Assembly (NCBI RefSeq): GCF_018128905.1
Contig: NZ_CP063808.1
Span: forward strand, 930,001-994,000
Direction: 5' to 3'
From: Streptomyces sp. A2-16
GTDB lineage: Bacteria; Actinomycetota; Actinomycetes; Streptomycetales; Streptomycetaceae
Length of the DNA stretch: 64,000 nucleotides
Below the pieces are notes generated by a model, which searched no databases, was not told where the DNA came from, and saw only the letters and a program-made list of their open reading frames with translations. Below are positions 44,570 through 54,116 of the stretch, one piece after another; positions within the stretch are counted from its first letter, which is position 1, and every line of letters begins with the position of its first letter. Both the position numbers and the translations under genes were made by a program.

Positions 44570-44920
44570 CGCGGATCCTCCCTTGTCGGAGGCCATCATC
44601 CAGGGTCGCGGAGCGGGACGTTCACCCGGTCCGCCGGGTGCGGGTGCCGTGCCGGCGGAGGGCGGGCGTCCAGGGGTGCGAGGGGCTCGCGGGGGCCGTG
44701 CGAGGAAGGGGGATTGGGGCGTTCGGGATGTCCGGGGGTGCGTGAGCTGTGAGCGGGTGGGAACTGTGCGTCGAGCAAGGCCGCGGGCCGACGGGACCTG
44801 TGTGCCGACATCGCCGGGCCCCGCCGAGGGCGAGGCGGAGCCAGGGGCACCCTGGGCGTCGGGCACTTGTCGGGTGAGGGACAATGGAGGCTCTGTCAGG
44901 GCGGGTTCATGAGGGGACGC
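44570..44920. other. Divergent region between serine hydrolase and first kinase
   Basis: A 351-bp gene-free stretch, uniformly GC-rich. I find no convincing promoter hexamers, operator palindrome or small gene. The last 15 bp contain the GAGGGG ribosome-binding site of the kinase gene. Confidence 0.5.
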
Positions 44921-47161
44921 ATGTCGGACGCGGAGCGGGCGGGAGCATCCCGGCAGGACGAGAGCGAGCGTCTCCTCGCCGGCCGGTACCGGCTGGGAGG
45001 AGTGCTCGGCCGCGGTGGCATGGGCACGGTGTGGCGCGCCGAGGACGAGACCCTGGGCAGGACGGTGGCCGTCAAGGAACTGCGGTTCCCGTCCAGCATC
45101 GACGACGACGAGAAGCGCCGGCTGATCACGCGCACGCTGCGTGAGGCCAAGGCGATCGCGCGGATCCGCAACACCAGCGCGGTGACCGTGTACGACGTGG
45201 TCGACGAGGACGACCGGCCGTGGATCGTGATGGAGCTCGTCGAGGGCAAGTCGCTCGCCGAGGTCATCCGGGAGGACGGGCTGCTGGAGCCCAAGCGGGC
45301 GGCGGAGGTGGGCCTCGCGATTCTCGACGTGCTCAGGTCCGCCCACCGCGAGGGCATCCTGCACCGGGACGTGAAGCCCTCCAACGTGCTGATCTCCGAG
45401 GACGGCCGGGTCGTGCTCACCGACTTCGGCATCGCCCAGGTCGAGGGCGATCCGTCCATCACCTCCACCGGCATGCTCGTCGGAGCCCCCTCCTACATCT
45501 CCCCGGAGCGGGCCCGCGGGCACAAGCCGGGACCCGCGGCCGACCTGTGGTCGCTCGGCGGGCTGCTGTACGCGGCGGTCGAGGGCGCCCCGCCGTACGA
45601 CAAGGGATCCGCGATCGCCACGCTCACGGCGGTGATGACCGAGCCGCTGGAGGAGCCGAAGAACGCGGGACCGCTCAAGGACGTCATCTACGGCCTGCTC
45701 ACCAAGGACCCCGCCCAGCGGCTCGACGACAGCCGTGCGCGGGCCATGCTCACCGCGGTGATCCACGCGCCCGCGCCGAAGGAGCCCGAGCCGGAGCCGC
45801 CGGCGGACGCGACCCGGGTGGTGCCGTTGCCGGCGCAGCCGGAGGAGCGTGCGGGCGGGGAGCGGCTGCGCGGAGCGCTGCGTTCTGTGCGGAAGGCGGC
45901 CGGGGCGGCGGCGACGTCCGCGGCTGCGTCCCGCACCAAGTCCGGGAGCGGTAAGGGGGGTTCGGACGGCAAGGCGTCCGGTGGGGCCGGCTCGGGTGGG
46001 GCGCCCTCGGGTGGCGGGAAGGTGCCCGCTCAGGCTTCCGGGGCTGCCGCGGCCGCTTCGACCGCTTCGGCCTCCCCGTCGGGTTCGGCCTCGCCGGCGT
46101 CTTCTGTCTCTCCGGCCTCTTCGGCCTCTCCGCCGTCTTCGGCGTCCTCCACGTCCCAGGGGAAGGGCGCGGCGAGTGGGTCGTCGGCCTCGGGGGCGGT
46201 TCCGGCCTCGGACTCCACGTCGGGTTCCGCGTCCGGCTCGACGTCGGCCTCCGCGTCGACGTCGGCCTCGGCTTCGAGTGGGGCGGCCGGGGTCCGGGAC
46301 GGCAAGACGCAGCAGGCCAATGCGGTCTCGGACGGGCGGAGTTCGGGATGGCCCGTGATGACGCCGCCGCCGGACCTGGCGCCGAGGCCGGTGCCCAGGG
46401 CGCCGCTGACCGACGTGGTGCCGCGGCGGACGCTGGTGATCATCGCGGTGGTCGTGGCGACGGTGGTCATCGGCATCGTCCTGGCTCTCACGCTCGGCGG
46501 GGACGACGGCACCGACGGGGCGAAGGGCGGCGGCACCAAGGCGACGGCGAGCACGGGCGCAAGTGCCGACACCAAGGAGGACGAGAGCGGGGGCACCCGG
46601 ACCGACGGATCCACCGGCGGGTCCCCCTCGTCGGAGGCGGGCGCGGGAGCCGCGAACACGCCGAGCACCGAGGAGAGCGGCCGGAGTTCGGAAGGGTCCT
46701 CCGGTTCGGGGGGCTCCGCCGGTGACGGTGCCGTGGCCTCGACGCACCGGGGGAGCCAGGGGTACTCGATCGGGCTGCCCGAGGGGTGGAAGTTCCGGAC
46801 CAGCGATTCCGCGGGCGACCGGTTCACCGGGCCCGACGGGCAGCGACTCCTGGTCGCCTGGACCAGCACGCCCAAGGGTGACCCGGTGGCGGACTGGGAG
46901 AACCAGGAAAACGGCATGACCCGCTCGCAATACACCAAGATCCGAATAGAGAAGGTGAGCTACCGCGGCTGGAACACGGCCGACTGGGAGTTCACCTATG
47001 TGGAGAGCGGCACGAAGTACCGGACGATCGACCGTGGATTCGTCGTCAACGGCCATCTCGGATATGCGCTGATGTACACCGCGAAAGCCGCGAACTGGGG
47101 CACTGAGCTGCGCAAGGACACATGGCAGACGCTCGCTCGTACCTTCGAACCGAAGTCGTGA
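44921..47161 (+). CDS. Receptor-type Ser/Thr protein kinase 1 with long Ser/Ala-rich linker
   Basis: A 746-residue membrane kinase. The kinase domain (about residues 20-285) has P-loop GRGGMGTVW, VAVK (Lys near 51), HRDVKPSN near 147 and DFGIAQ near 167, all intact. A linker of about 190 residues, largely Ser, Ala and Gly, follows, then one membrane segment (LVIIAVVVATVVIGIVLAL, about 503-525). The extracytoplasmic domain after about residue 605 contains GYSIGLPEGWKF and WEFTYVESG. There are no PASTA repeats. Start ATG 44921 has GAGGGG upstream. It is first in a six-gene kinase-family run; the S. coelicolor counterpart region has been linked to spore wall synthesis, to my recollection. Confidence 0.9.
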   Translation: MSDAERAGASRQDESERLLAGRYRLGGVLGRGGMGTVWRAEDETLGRTVAVKELRFPSSIDDDEKRRLITRTLREAKAIARIRNTSAVTVYDVVDEDDRPWIVMELVEGKSLAEVIREDGLLEPKRAAEVGLAILDVLRSAHREGILHRDVKPSNVLISEDGRVVLTDFGIAQVEGDPSITSTGMLVGAPSYISPERARGHKPGPAADLWSLGGLLYAAVEGAPPYDKGSAIATLTAVMTEPLEEPKNAGPLKDVIYGLLTKDPAQRLDDSRARAMLTAVIHAPAPKEPEPEPPADATRVVPLPAQPEERAGGERLRGALRSVRKAAGAAATSAAASRTKSGSGKGGSDGKASGGAGSGGAPSGGGKVPAQASGAAAAASTASASPSGSASPASSVSPASSASPPSSASSTSQGKGAASGSSASGAVPASDSTSGSASGSTSASASTSASASSGAAGVRDGKTQQANAVSDGRSSGWPVMTPPPDLAPRPVPRAPLTDVVPRRTLVIIAVVVATVVIGIVLALTLGGDDGTDGAKGGGTKATASTGASADTKEDESGGTRTDGSTGGSPSSEAGAGAANTPSTEESGRSSEGSSGSGGSAGDGAVASTHRGSQGYSIGLPEGWKFRTSDSAGDRFTGPDGQRLLVAWTSTPKGDPVADWENQENGMTRSQYTKIRIEKVSYRGWNTADWEFTYVESGTKYRTIDRGFVVNGHLGYALMYTAKAANWGTELRKDTWQTLARTFEPKS

Positions 47162-47335
47162 CGCGTCGTGCGGTGAAGGGTTCTGCGATTGCGCCGTGAG
47201 ATCTGTCATCCCCTCTTTGCGGGTTGCCTCCGGCACGTATCGTGAGTGTTTGTGGACCGTCCGCATCCAGGTTCGGACAGGGAACGGGCCACGAGGCGAA
47301 CGGAATTGACCAACCGGGCGGCCGGGGGAGGCAAC

Positions 47336-50300
47336 GTGGACGACTATGCGGGTCGGGTGCTCGCCGACCGCTACCGCCTGCCGCTGCCCCCGTCCGACGA
47401 GTACGAACTCACCGAGACGCGCGCCTTCGACACCTACAGCGGGCAGGAAGTCCTAGTCCGGCAGGTGCCCTTGCCCGAGGTCGTCGAGGCGGAAGTGCTC
47501 GACGCGGGAGGACTGCCCGAAGGGTTCACGGCCCGCGATCCCCGGAGCGCGCGGCGACCCTCGGGACGGGGCGGTGCGCGCCGGCCCACGGAACCCGCCG
47601 TGCGGCGGGCCGTCGAGGCCGCGCAGGCCGCCGCCCGGATCCCCGACCATCCGCGTCTCGACCAGGTCTTCGACGTGTTCGCCGAGGGCGGCTCGCTGTG
47701 GATCGTCAGCGAGTTGGTCTCCGCGCGGTCACTGGCGGCGCTGCTCTCCGAGAAGCCGCTGACGCCGTACCGGGCGGCCGAGGTCGCCTCCGACGTGCTC
47801 ATGGCGCTGCGGGTGCTGCACGCGCACGGCTGGGTGCACCGCAACATCACCGCCCGCACGGTGCTCGTCTGCGACGACGGCCGGGTCATGCTGACCGGCC
47901 TCGCGGTCGGCGCGGCCGAGGAGGCACTGTGCGGTTACGACCCGGTGCCGATCGAGGCGGGCGAATGGGGCACCGGTGGCGGGGAGCCGGGTGCCGGGGC
48001 GGTTGACGCCCGGGGCGGTGGGCCCGGTAGGGCCGACGGGCGCGGTGGACCCGTAGGACCCGCAGGACTTGGTGGATCCGCAGGGCCTGGTGGACACCGG
48101 GTTCCGGGGCAGTCGACGGGGCCGGGCGGTGGGCTCGGCGGCGTGGGCAGGGCTGGTGGTGCCGGGGTGTCCGGCGGGGCGGGTGGCGCCCGTACGGCTC
48201 TCGGGGGCGGTGCCGCCGACGCGGCCTTCGGGCTGGGCGCCCGAAACGCCGGGCCGGGCCCGGGTGGTGCGCTCACCTTCGGCGCGGGCGATCCCGAGGC
48301 GGCCCGGCGGGCCGCGATCGAGGCGCGGGAGGCGCGGGGGCTGCCCGGAGCCGGGGTCGAGGCGGCCAACGGGACCGGGGCGTCCGCCGAGCTCGTCCGC
48401 AGGGAACCCGACGGCGGTACGGACGTCCGGGCGGCGCGGGCGGGAGCGATCGCCGCGTATCGCGCGGGCGCGCGGGCCGCGGCCCGGGTCCAGGAGTCGC
48501 AGAACAGCAGGGCCGCCCTGCCCGGAGCCCGCCCGGCACCGGAAGCCGACCCCACCTCACGCACACAGGACACCCACCCTGCCGTACAGGCCGACGGGGT
48601 GGAGCAACCGCGGTACCCCTCGGGGAACGGCGGGCCGCAGTCACCGTATCCGTCGGATGATCCCGGATCGCAGTCGCCGTACGCCCTGGGCAACGGGGCG
48701 GAGCAGCGGCCGTACCCGTCGGCCGACGGGGTGGGGCAGTCGCCGTACCCGTCCGGCAACTCCGGTTCGCAGTCGCCGTATCCGTCGGCCAACGGCGGTT
48801 CGCAGTCGCCGTACCCCTTGGGCGGCGGCGCGCAGTCGTCGGGGCCGTCGGTCAACGGCCTTGCGCAGCCCCCGTATCCGGTCGTGGACGGCGTCGAGCA
48901 GGTGCCCGGGGTCGTGGCTCCGGGGCGGATAGCCGATCCCTACGGAGTGCGGCCCGCGCCCTGGCACGGGGCTGTGCCGCGTGGTGGGGGCGAGGCATCC
49001 GCGGGTGAGGTGCCCGCTCCGGACGCCGTGCCCGCCGTTGAGCAGGCATCCGCGCCCACCCGCTGGGAGGACCTCCCCCCGGCCGATGCCCCCGCCCGCC
49101 GCGGCCCCACCACCGCGCTCGCCGCCGAGCGGGCACGACAGGCCCGGATGGCCGTGGTCGGACCCGTCACCGAGCGCTGGGCACCGGAACAGGCCGGCCC
49201 GGTGCACGAGAACTGGCAGCTCGCCGCGCCCATCGGCCCCGCGACCGATCTGTGGGCGCTCGGGGCGCTGCTGTTCCGGGCCGTCCAGGGGCACGCGCCC
49301 TATCCCGAGGAGTCGACGGCCGAGCTGGTGCAGCTGGTGTGCGCCGAGCCGCCCGCCTTCGCGGAGGAGTGCGGTCCGCTGCGGCCGGTCGTGGAGTCGT
49401 TGCTGCGGCAGGACCCGACCGAGCGGCTGGACTTCGAGGAACTGCGTGGCTGGCTGCGGTCGTTGGTGCGGTCCGCCCCCGAGCCGGAGGCCGGCGCCCA
49501 TGTCGTCGCCGCACCGCCCGTGGACGCGAGCCGGCTGCCGATCGTGCGGCGCCGGGGCGAGTTGGTGCGCAGGCGGCGCGCCGGCCTGCCCGCGACGCAC
49601 GGACGGCACAAGCGGGCCCGGGACGAGGCCGCTCCCTCCCCGCGCCGCCTCGGCCGCAATCTGCTGCTTCTGATCCTGCTGGTGATGGCCGCGGCGATCG
49701 CGTACGCCATGTACTTCATGCCGAAGTCGAACCCCGACGACGGCGCCGCCCGGAAGACGGGTTCCACCAGCCAGGCCGGTCCGGCGCAGTCCCCGGAGGC
49801 CGGCAGCGACCCCCGACCCGAGCCGACCACCCCCGAGCCGTCGCAGTCCAGCGGAGCCGCCGAGACCCAGACCGCCGGGCCCGAGGTCGCCGACGGCTTC
49901 ACCCTGCGCACGGACGCCGAGGGCTTCAAGATCGCGGTGGCCAACGGCTGGGACCGCACCCCGAGGAACGGCCGCGGTCAGGTGGTCTACTCGAAGGGCG
50001 GCTTCGAGCTGATCGTCGTGCCCGGGCGGGACACCGCGACGGCCAACGGCGGCGATCCGATGGTCTACCAGCGGGAGAAGGAGCCCGAGCTCCAGCCGTA
50101 CCGCGACTCCAGCTGGGCCACGGCCACCGGGCTGAAGTCGATCCAGGTGGGCACCAGGAGCATGGCCGAGGGGCAGTTCACCTGGACCGCCGACGACGGA
50201 CGCGAGCTGTACGTGCGCAACCTCGCGATCCTGATCGGCGGGAAGTACCACGTGGTGCAGGTGCGCGGGCCCGAGGCGGAGCGCGACGAGGTGACCCGGC

Positions 50301-50341
50301 TGTACGAGCAGGCGTCGGCCACGTATCAGGTGACCGGCTGA
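47336..50341 (+). CDS. Membrane pseudokinase split by a ~415-residue low-complexity insertion
   Basis: A 1001-residue protein. Residues about 10-200 are a kinase N-lobe and early C-lobe in which all three key motifs are degenerate: VLVRQV replaces VAVK, HRNITA replaces HRDxKP and TGLAVG replaces DFG. After about residue 205 comes a Gly/Ala/Arg-rich region and then YPS repeats (about 417-500). The rest of the C-lobe resumes near residue 630 with PATDLWALGALLFRAVQGHAPYP. A membrane segment (about 774-794) and an extracytoplasmic domain with GFKIAVANGWDR follow. Start GTG 47336 has GGGGGAGG upstream. It probably acts as an allosteric partner or scaffold for the adjacent kinases. Confidence 0.85.
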   Translation: MDDYAGRVLADRYRLPLPPSDEYELTETRAFDTYSGQEVLVRQVPLPEVVEAEVLDAGGLPEGFTARDPRSARRPSGRGGARRPTEPAVRRAVEAAQAAARIPDHPRLDQVFDVFAEGGSLWIVSELVSARSLAALLSEKPLTPYRAAEVASDVLMALRVLHAHGWVHRNITARTVLVCDDGRVMLTGLAVGAAEEALCGYDPVPIEAGEWGTGGGEPGAGAVDARGGGPGRADGRGGPVGPAGLGGSAGPGGHRVPGQSTGPGGGLGGVGRAGGAGVSGGAGGARTALGGGAADAAFGLGARNAGPGPGGALTFGAGDPEAARRAAIEAREARGLPGAGVEAANGTGASAELVRREPDGGTDVRAARAGAIAAYRAGARAAARVQESQNSRAALPGARPAPEADPTSRTQDTHPAVQADGVEQPRYPSGNGGPQSPYPSDDPGSQSPYALGNGAEQRPYPSADGVGQSPYPSGNSGSQSPYPSANGGSQSPYPLGGGAQSSGPSVNGLAQPPYPVVDGVEQVPGVVAPGRIADPYGVRPAPWHGAVPRGGGEASAGEVPAPDAVPAVEQASAPTRWEDLPPADAPARRGPTTALAAERARQARMAVVGPVTERWAPEQAGPVHENWQLAAPIGPATDLWALGALLFRAVQGHAPYPEESTAELVQLVCAEPPAFAEECGPLRPVVESLLRQDPTERLDFEELRGWLRSLVRSAPEPEAGAHVVAAPPVDASRLPIVRRRGELVRRRRAGLPATHGRHKRARDEAAPSPRRLGRNLLLLILLVMAAAIAYAMYFMPKSNPDDGAARKTGSTSQAGPAQSPEAGSDPRPEPTTPEPSQSSGAAETQTAGPEVADGFTLRTDAEGFKIAVANGWDRTPRNGRGQVVYSKGGFELIVVPGRDTATANGGDPMVYQREKEPELQPYRDSSWATATGLKSIQVGTRSMAEGQFTWTADDGRELYVRNLAILIGGKYHVVQVRGPEAERDEVTRLYEQASATYQVTG
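48590..48860 (+). repeat. In-frame repeats encoding SQSPYPS-type units in the pseudokinase
   Basis: About eight imperfect units of roughly 12-15 codons, each built on (Q/S)-S-P-Y-P with Gly/Asn spacers, for example TCGCAGTCGCCGTATCCGTC. Codon copies are close enough to have arisen by slippage or unequal exchange. They encode a Pro/Tyr-rich disordered segment on the cytoplasmic side. Confidence 0.75.
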
Positions 50342-50545
50342 CGGACGCGGCAGCGGGCGGCTGGACGGACTCCGGCCGGCTCGCGGACGCCGTAGCGGCT
50401 CACGGACGCCGTACAGGCGCCGCGGGTTCACTCGTCCTTCGCGGAAGCGACAACCGTCACAGTGAGGTCTCCTTGACGCCCCCCTGGTTCCCCTCGGCGC
50501 GGGCCGGTCCTTAGTCTGACTGCGTCAAGAGCATTGCGGGGAAAC

Positions 50546-52318
50546 GTGAATCAGATGCAGGGCCTGCTCCTCGCGGGGCGCTACCGGCTCGCCGACCCGA
50601 TAGGCAAGGGCGGCATGGGCCGGGTCTGGCGTGCCCACGACGAGGTGCTGCACCGGGCCGTGGCGATCAAGGAGTTGACCGCCGCGCTCTATGTTTCCGA
50701 GAGCGACCAGACCGTCCTGCTCGCCCGTACCCGCGCGGAGGCGCGTGCGGCCGCCCGGATCAACCACTCGGCCGTCGTCACCGTGCACGACGTGCTCGAC
50801 CACGACGGCCGGCCCTGGATCGTGATGGAGCTGGTCGAGGGCCGTTCGCTGGCCGACGCCGTCAAGGAGGACGGCCGGATCGAGGCGCGCGAGGCGGCCC
50901 GGATCGGACTGTGGGTGCTGCGGGCCCTGCGCGCCGCGCACTCCGCCGGCGTCCTGCACAGGGATGTGAAACCCGGCAACGTCCTCCTCGGCCAGGACGG
51001 CCGTGTCCTGCTCACCGACTTCGGCATCGCCCAGATCGAGGGCGACACCACGATCACCCGCACCGGAGAGGTCGTCGGCTCGGTCGACTACCTCGCCCCC
51101 GAGCGGGTCCGCGGTGCCGACCCCGGGCCGTCCGCCGACCTGTGGGCGCTCGGTGCCACGCTGTACACGGCGGTCGAGGGACGGTCGCCGTTCCGCCGTA
51201 CGACCCCGCTGACCACCATGCAGGCCGTGGTCGACGAGGAACCCGCCGAACCGCGCGAAGCCGGCCCGCTCGGGCCCGTCATCGCCGCCCTGCTGCACAA
51301 GGACCCCGCCGCGCGGCCGGACGCCGCCGAGGCCGAGCAGATGCTCGCCGAGGCGGCGGAGGGCCGACGGCCGAACGCGGCACAGGCCTATGTGCCGACG
51401 CAACATGTGGGTTCCCGCCACGAGCCCGGAGCGCACAGCGGCTCCCACAGTGGGCTGCGCACACCGGTTCCGGGAACTCCGGTTCCGGGCGCACCGGTCG
51501 GCGGCTCGTCCTACCCCTCGGGTCCGGGTCCGTCGTACCCCTCGGCCACCGGCCCGGCGTACTCCTCGGGCTCGGGCCCGACCTACCACTCGGGCACGCC
51601 GTACCCGCCGGCCACCGGCCCCACGACCATCGGCCCCCCGCACCACATTGGCAGCGGTCCGACGGCCCCGCCCAGGCGCCGTCGGCTGCGCTCCGTCGCG
51701 CTCGTGGTCGCGCTCGCCGCGATCGTCAGCGCCGGGACCGTGGTCGCGCTGCAGAAGTGGGACGAGGGGCGGGACAAGGGCGGCACGTCCGCCTCGTCGG
51801 ACACCTCGCCCAGCACCACGCCGACGGCGAGCGCGGACGCGGGCCGGCCCGGCTGGACCCGGTACAACGACCCCGTGGGCTTCAGCGTCTCGCTCCCCGA
51901 GGGCTGGGAGCGCACGGTTTTCAGCCCTCCCGCCGACGGCCTGACCCAGATCGACTACTCCCCGGACAAGGGCAAGCACTTCCTGCGGGTCGCCGTCGAC
52001 ACCTCGCCGGACTTCGACGACCCCCTCCAGCACCAGATCGACCTGGAGAAGCAGATCGACGGGCTCAAGGACTACCACCGCGTGAGCATGGTCGAGAACA
52101 CCTACCGGGACCGTCCGGGCGCCCGGTGGGAGTACACCTGGACCGCGCTGGCCAAGGACATCGCCTTCCCCGGGCCGCGCCGGGCCGTGGAGGAGACGTA
52201 CATGTCCCGGGACGGCGCCGAGTACGCGATCTACATGTCGGCGCCCGCGTCGAGCTGGCCGACCACCAGCAAGCAGTTCACGGCGGTGCTCCAGGGCTGG
52301 AGCGAGACGCACGACTGA
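50546..52318 (+). CDS. Receptor-type Ser/Thr protein kinase 2
   Basis: A 590-residue membrane kinase. P-loop GKGGMGRVW, VAIK near residue 41, HRDVKPGN near 137 and DFGIAQ near 157 are intact, with APER in the activation segment. A Pro/Ser/Gly/Tyr-rich linker (YPSGPGPSYPS) precedes one membrane segment (about 382-402). The extracytoplasmic module has PVGFSVSLPEGWERT and WEYTWTAL. The start is placed at GTG 50546 after CGGGGAAAC; ATG 50555 is an alternative. The tail of the preceding gene is 204 bp away, so it may have its own promoter. Confidence 0.9.
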   Translation: MNQMQGLLLAGRYRLADPIGKGGMGRVWRAHDEVLHRAVAIKELTAALYVSESDQTVLLARTRAEARAAARINHSAVVTVHDVLDHDGRPWIVMELVEGRSLADAVKEDGRIEAREAARIGLWVLRALRAAHSAGVLHRDVKPGNVLLGQDGRVLLTDFGIAQIEGDTTITRTGEVVGSVDYLAPERVRGADPGPSADLWALGATLYTAVEGRSPFRRTTPLTTMQAVVDEEPAEPREAGPLGPVIAALLHKDPAARPDAAEAEQMLAEAAEGRRPNAAQAYVPTQHVGSRHEPGAHSGSHSGLRTPVPGTPVPGAPVGGSSYPSGPGPSYPSATGPAYSSGSGPTYHSGTPYPPATGPTTIGPPHHIGSGPTAPPRRRRLRSVALVVALAAIVSAGTVVALQKWDEGRDKGGTSASSDTSPSTTPTASADAGRPGWTRYNDPVGFSVSLPEGWERTVFSPPADGLTQIDYSPDKGKHFLRVAVDTSPDFDDPLQHQIDLEKQIDGLKDYHRVSMVENTYRDRPGARWEYTWTALAKDIAFPGPRRAVEETYMSRDGAEYAIYMSAPASSWPTTSKQFTAVLQGWSETHD

Positions 52319-52376
52319 CGGAGTTGGCCGGTCACCGCCCCGGAGTGGGTTCGTCCGCTGCGGCATGATGGGGCTC

Positions 52377-54041
52377 ATGGGGACCGAGGGGGACACCTTC
52401 CGTGTGATCGCGGGCCGTTATCGCCTGGAGGCGAGGATCGGTCGCGGTGGCATGGGCGTGGTGTGGCGGGCGACCGACCAACTGCTCGGCCGGCAGGTCG
52501 CCGTCAAGGAGATCCCGCTCGACGAGACACTCTCCGCCGAGGACGCCCGGCTCCAGCGCGAGCGCACCCTGCGCGAGGCCGGTGCCGTCGCCCGGCTGAA
52601 CCACCCGCACATCATGGTGGTCCACGACGTCGTCGAGCAGGACGAACGGCCGTACATCGTCATGGAGTTGATCGACGGCGGTTCCCTCGCCGACCGGATC
52701 TCCGCCGACGGCCCGGTCGACGCCGCCGAGGCCGCGCGGATCGGCGCCGACCTGCTGAGCGCGCTGCGCGCCGCGCACGCGGCGGGGGTGCTGCACCGGG
52801 ACATCAAGCCCGCCAACGTCCTCGTCGAGTCCGGCACCGGCCGGGTCGTCCTCACCGACTTCGGCATCGCCCAGGTCGCGGGCGCCACCACCCTCACCGA
52901 GACCGGCTCGTTCGTCGGCTCGCCCGAATACACCGCGCCCGAGCGGATGTCCGGGGTCAGGACCGGTCCCGAGGCCGATCTGTGGTCCCTGGGCGCGCTG
53001 TTGTGCACCGCCCTCAGCGGCGAATCGCCTTTCCGCCGCGACTCGTTGGGCGGCATCCTGCACGCCGTCGTCATCGACGAGATCCGGCCGCCCGCGCAGG
53101 CCGCGCCGCTCCTCCCGGTCGTACGGGGGCTGCTGGAGCGGGACCCGGAGCGCCGGCTGGACGCCGTGGAGGCGGAGCGGATGCTGCGGGCCTTCCGGGA
53201 CACGGGCCGCACCCCGCCGCGCCGGGCGCCCGAGCGCGCGTACACGCCGACCCAGCGGGATGTTCCGCTACGGCGTTCCGCGGCAGGGCGGCTCCTTCCG
53301 CCACGGCGGTCCCCGGCGCCGGAGCCCTCGGGGGGCGGCGGGCCCGTGGCACCGGCGCGGTCGAGACGGGGTGTGCTCACGGCGGCCCTGCTGGTCGCGG
53401 TGATGGCGGGCGCGGGCGCGTCGGCGGCGGTGCTGCTGTCGGACCGGGGCGAGGGCGGGGGCCGTACGGATGCCGGCAGTTCGGCGCCCGGGACGCCCGC
53501 GAGCGGCACCACGGCGACGGCGGGGCCCGCACCCGGTGCGACCCGCCCCTCCGCCTCCAGCGCGACCCGCCCCTCCGCACCCGTGGCTACCCTGCCCTCC
53601 GCCCCCTCCGGCTATCGCGTCGCCGAGGACCCCGCCGGGTTCGCGCTCGCCGTGCCCGAGGGGTTCACCCGTCAGCCGCAGGGGGAGCGGGTCTTCTACC
53701 TGTCGGCCGGGGAGACCTTCCGCATCGGCGTCAAGGTCACCGACCCCCAACCCGGCGGCCCCCTGGGCGTGATGCGGCGCGCGGCCGCCAAGGGGCCGGA
53801 GGCCAACCCCGGTTACCGCGACGGCCGGGTCACCTCGGTCACGCACCGGGGACACCCGGCCGCGCTCTGGGAGTTCACCTGGGACGGCTTCAGCGCGGCC
53901 GAGGGCGCCCGGCACACCTACGACCTGTGCTGGGAGGAGGACGGGCGGCTGTACGACGTCTGGGTGTCGGCGCCGGTCGGCAAGGTGCGGGAGGCCAGGG
54001 AGTACTTCGACGTGGCGGTCGACACGTTCACGCTGCCCTAG
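52377..54041 (+). CDS. Receptor-type Ser/Thr protein kinase 3
   Basis: A 554-residue membrane kinase. GRGGMGVVW, VAVKE (Lys near 42), HRDIKPAN near 140 and DFGIAQ near 161 are intact, with TAPERM in the activation segment. A membrane segment lies at about 331-353 (LTAALLVAVMAGAGASAAVLL), then an Ala/Pro/Thr linker and an extracytoplasmic module with PAGFALAVPEGFTRQ and LWEFTWDGF. Start choice is uncertain: ATGs at 52365, 52368 and 52377 are all in frame, and only 52377 has a GGGG at suitable distance. It follows kinase 2 by 58 bp. Confidence 0.89.
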   Translation: MGTEGDTFRVIAGRYRLEARIGRGGMGVVWRATDQLLGRQVAVKEIPLDETLSAEDARLQRERTLREAGAVARLNHPHIMVVHDVVEQDERPYIVMELIDGGSLADRISADGPVDAAEAARIGADLLSALRAAHAAGVLHRDIKPANVLVESGTGRVVLTDFGIAQVAGATTLTETGSFVGSPEYTAPERMSGVRTGPEADLWSLGALLCTALSGESPFRRDSLGGILHAVVIDEIRPPAQAAPLLPVVRGLLERDPERRLDAVEAERMLRAFRDTGRTPPRRAPERAYTPTQRDVPLRRSAAGRLLPPRRSPAPEPSGGGGPVAPARSRRGVLTAALLVAVMAGAGASAAVLLSDRGEGGGRTDAGSSAPGTPASGTTATAGPAPGATRPSASSATRPSAPVATLPSAPSGYRVAEDPAGFALAVPEGFTRQPQGERVFYLSAGETFRIGVKVTDPQPGGPLGVMRRAAAKGPEANPGYRDGRVTSVTHRGHPAALWEFTWDGFSAAEGARHTYDLCWEEDGRLYDVWVSAPVGKVREAREYFDVAVDTFTLP

Positions 54042-54116
54042 GGATACGTCACGGGTGTGTGACCGGAATGCATCACCTCTGGATACGTGCGTGTCCGGCG
54101 CGATATGGATGAACCC

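Noticed and set aside
43526..47266. 1246-residue minus-strand protein including the serine hydrolase
   Set aside because: Only the part from ATG 44569 has signal peptide and family motifs; the rest is antisense to the first kinase gene.
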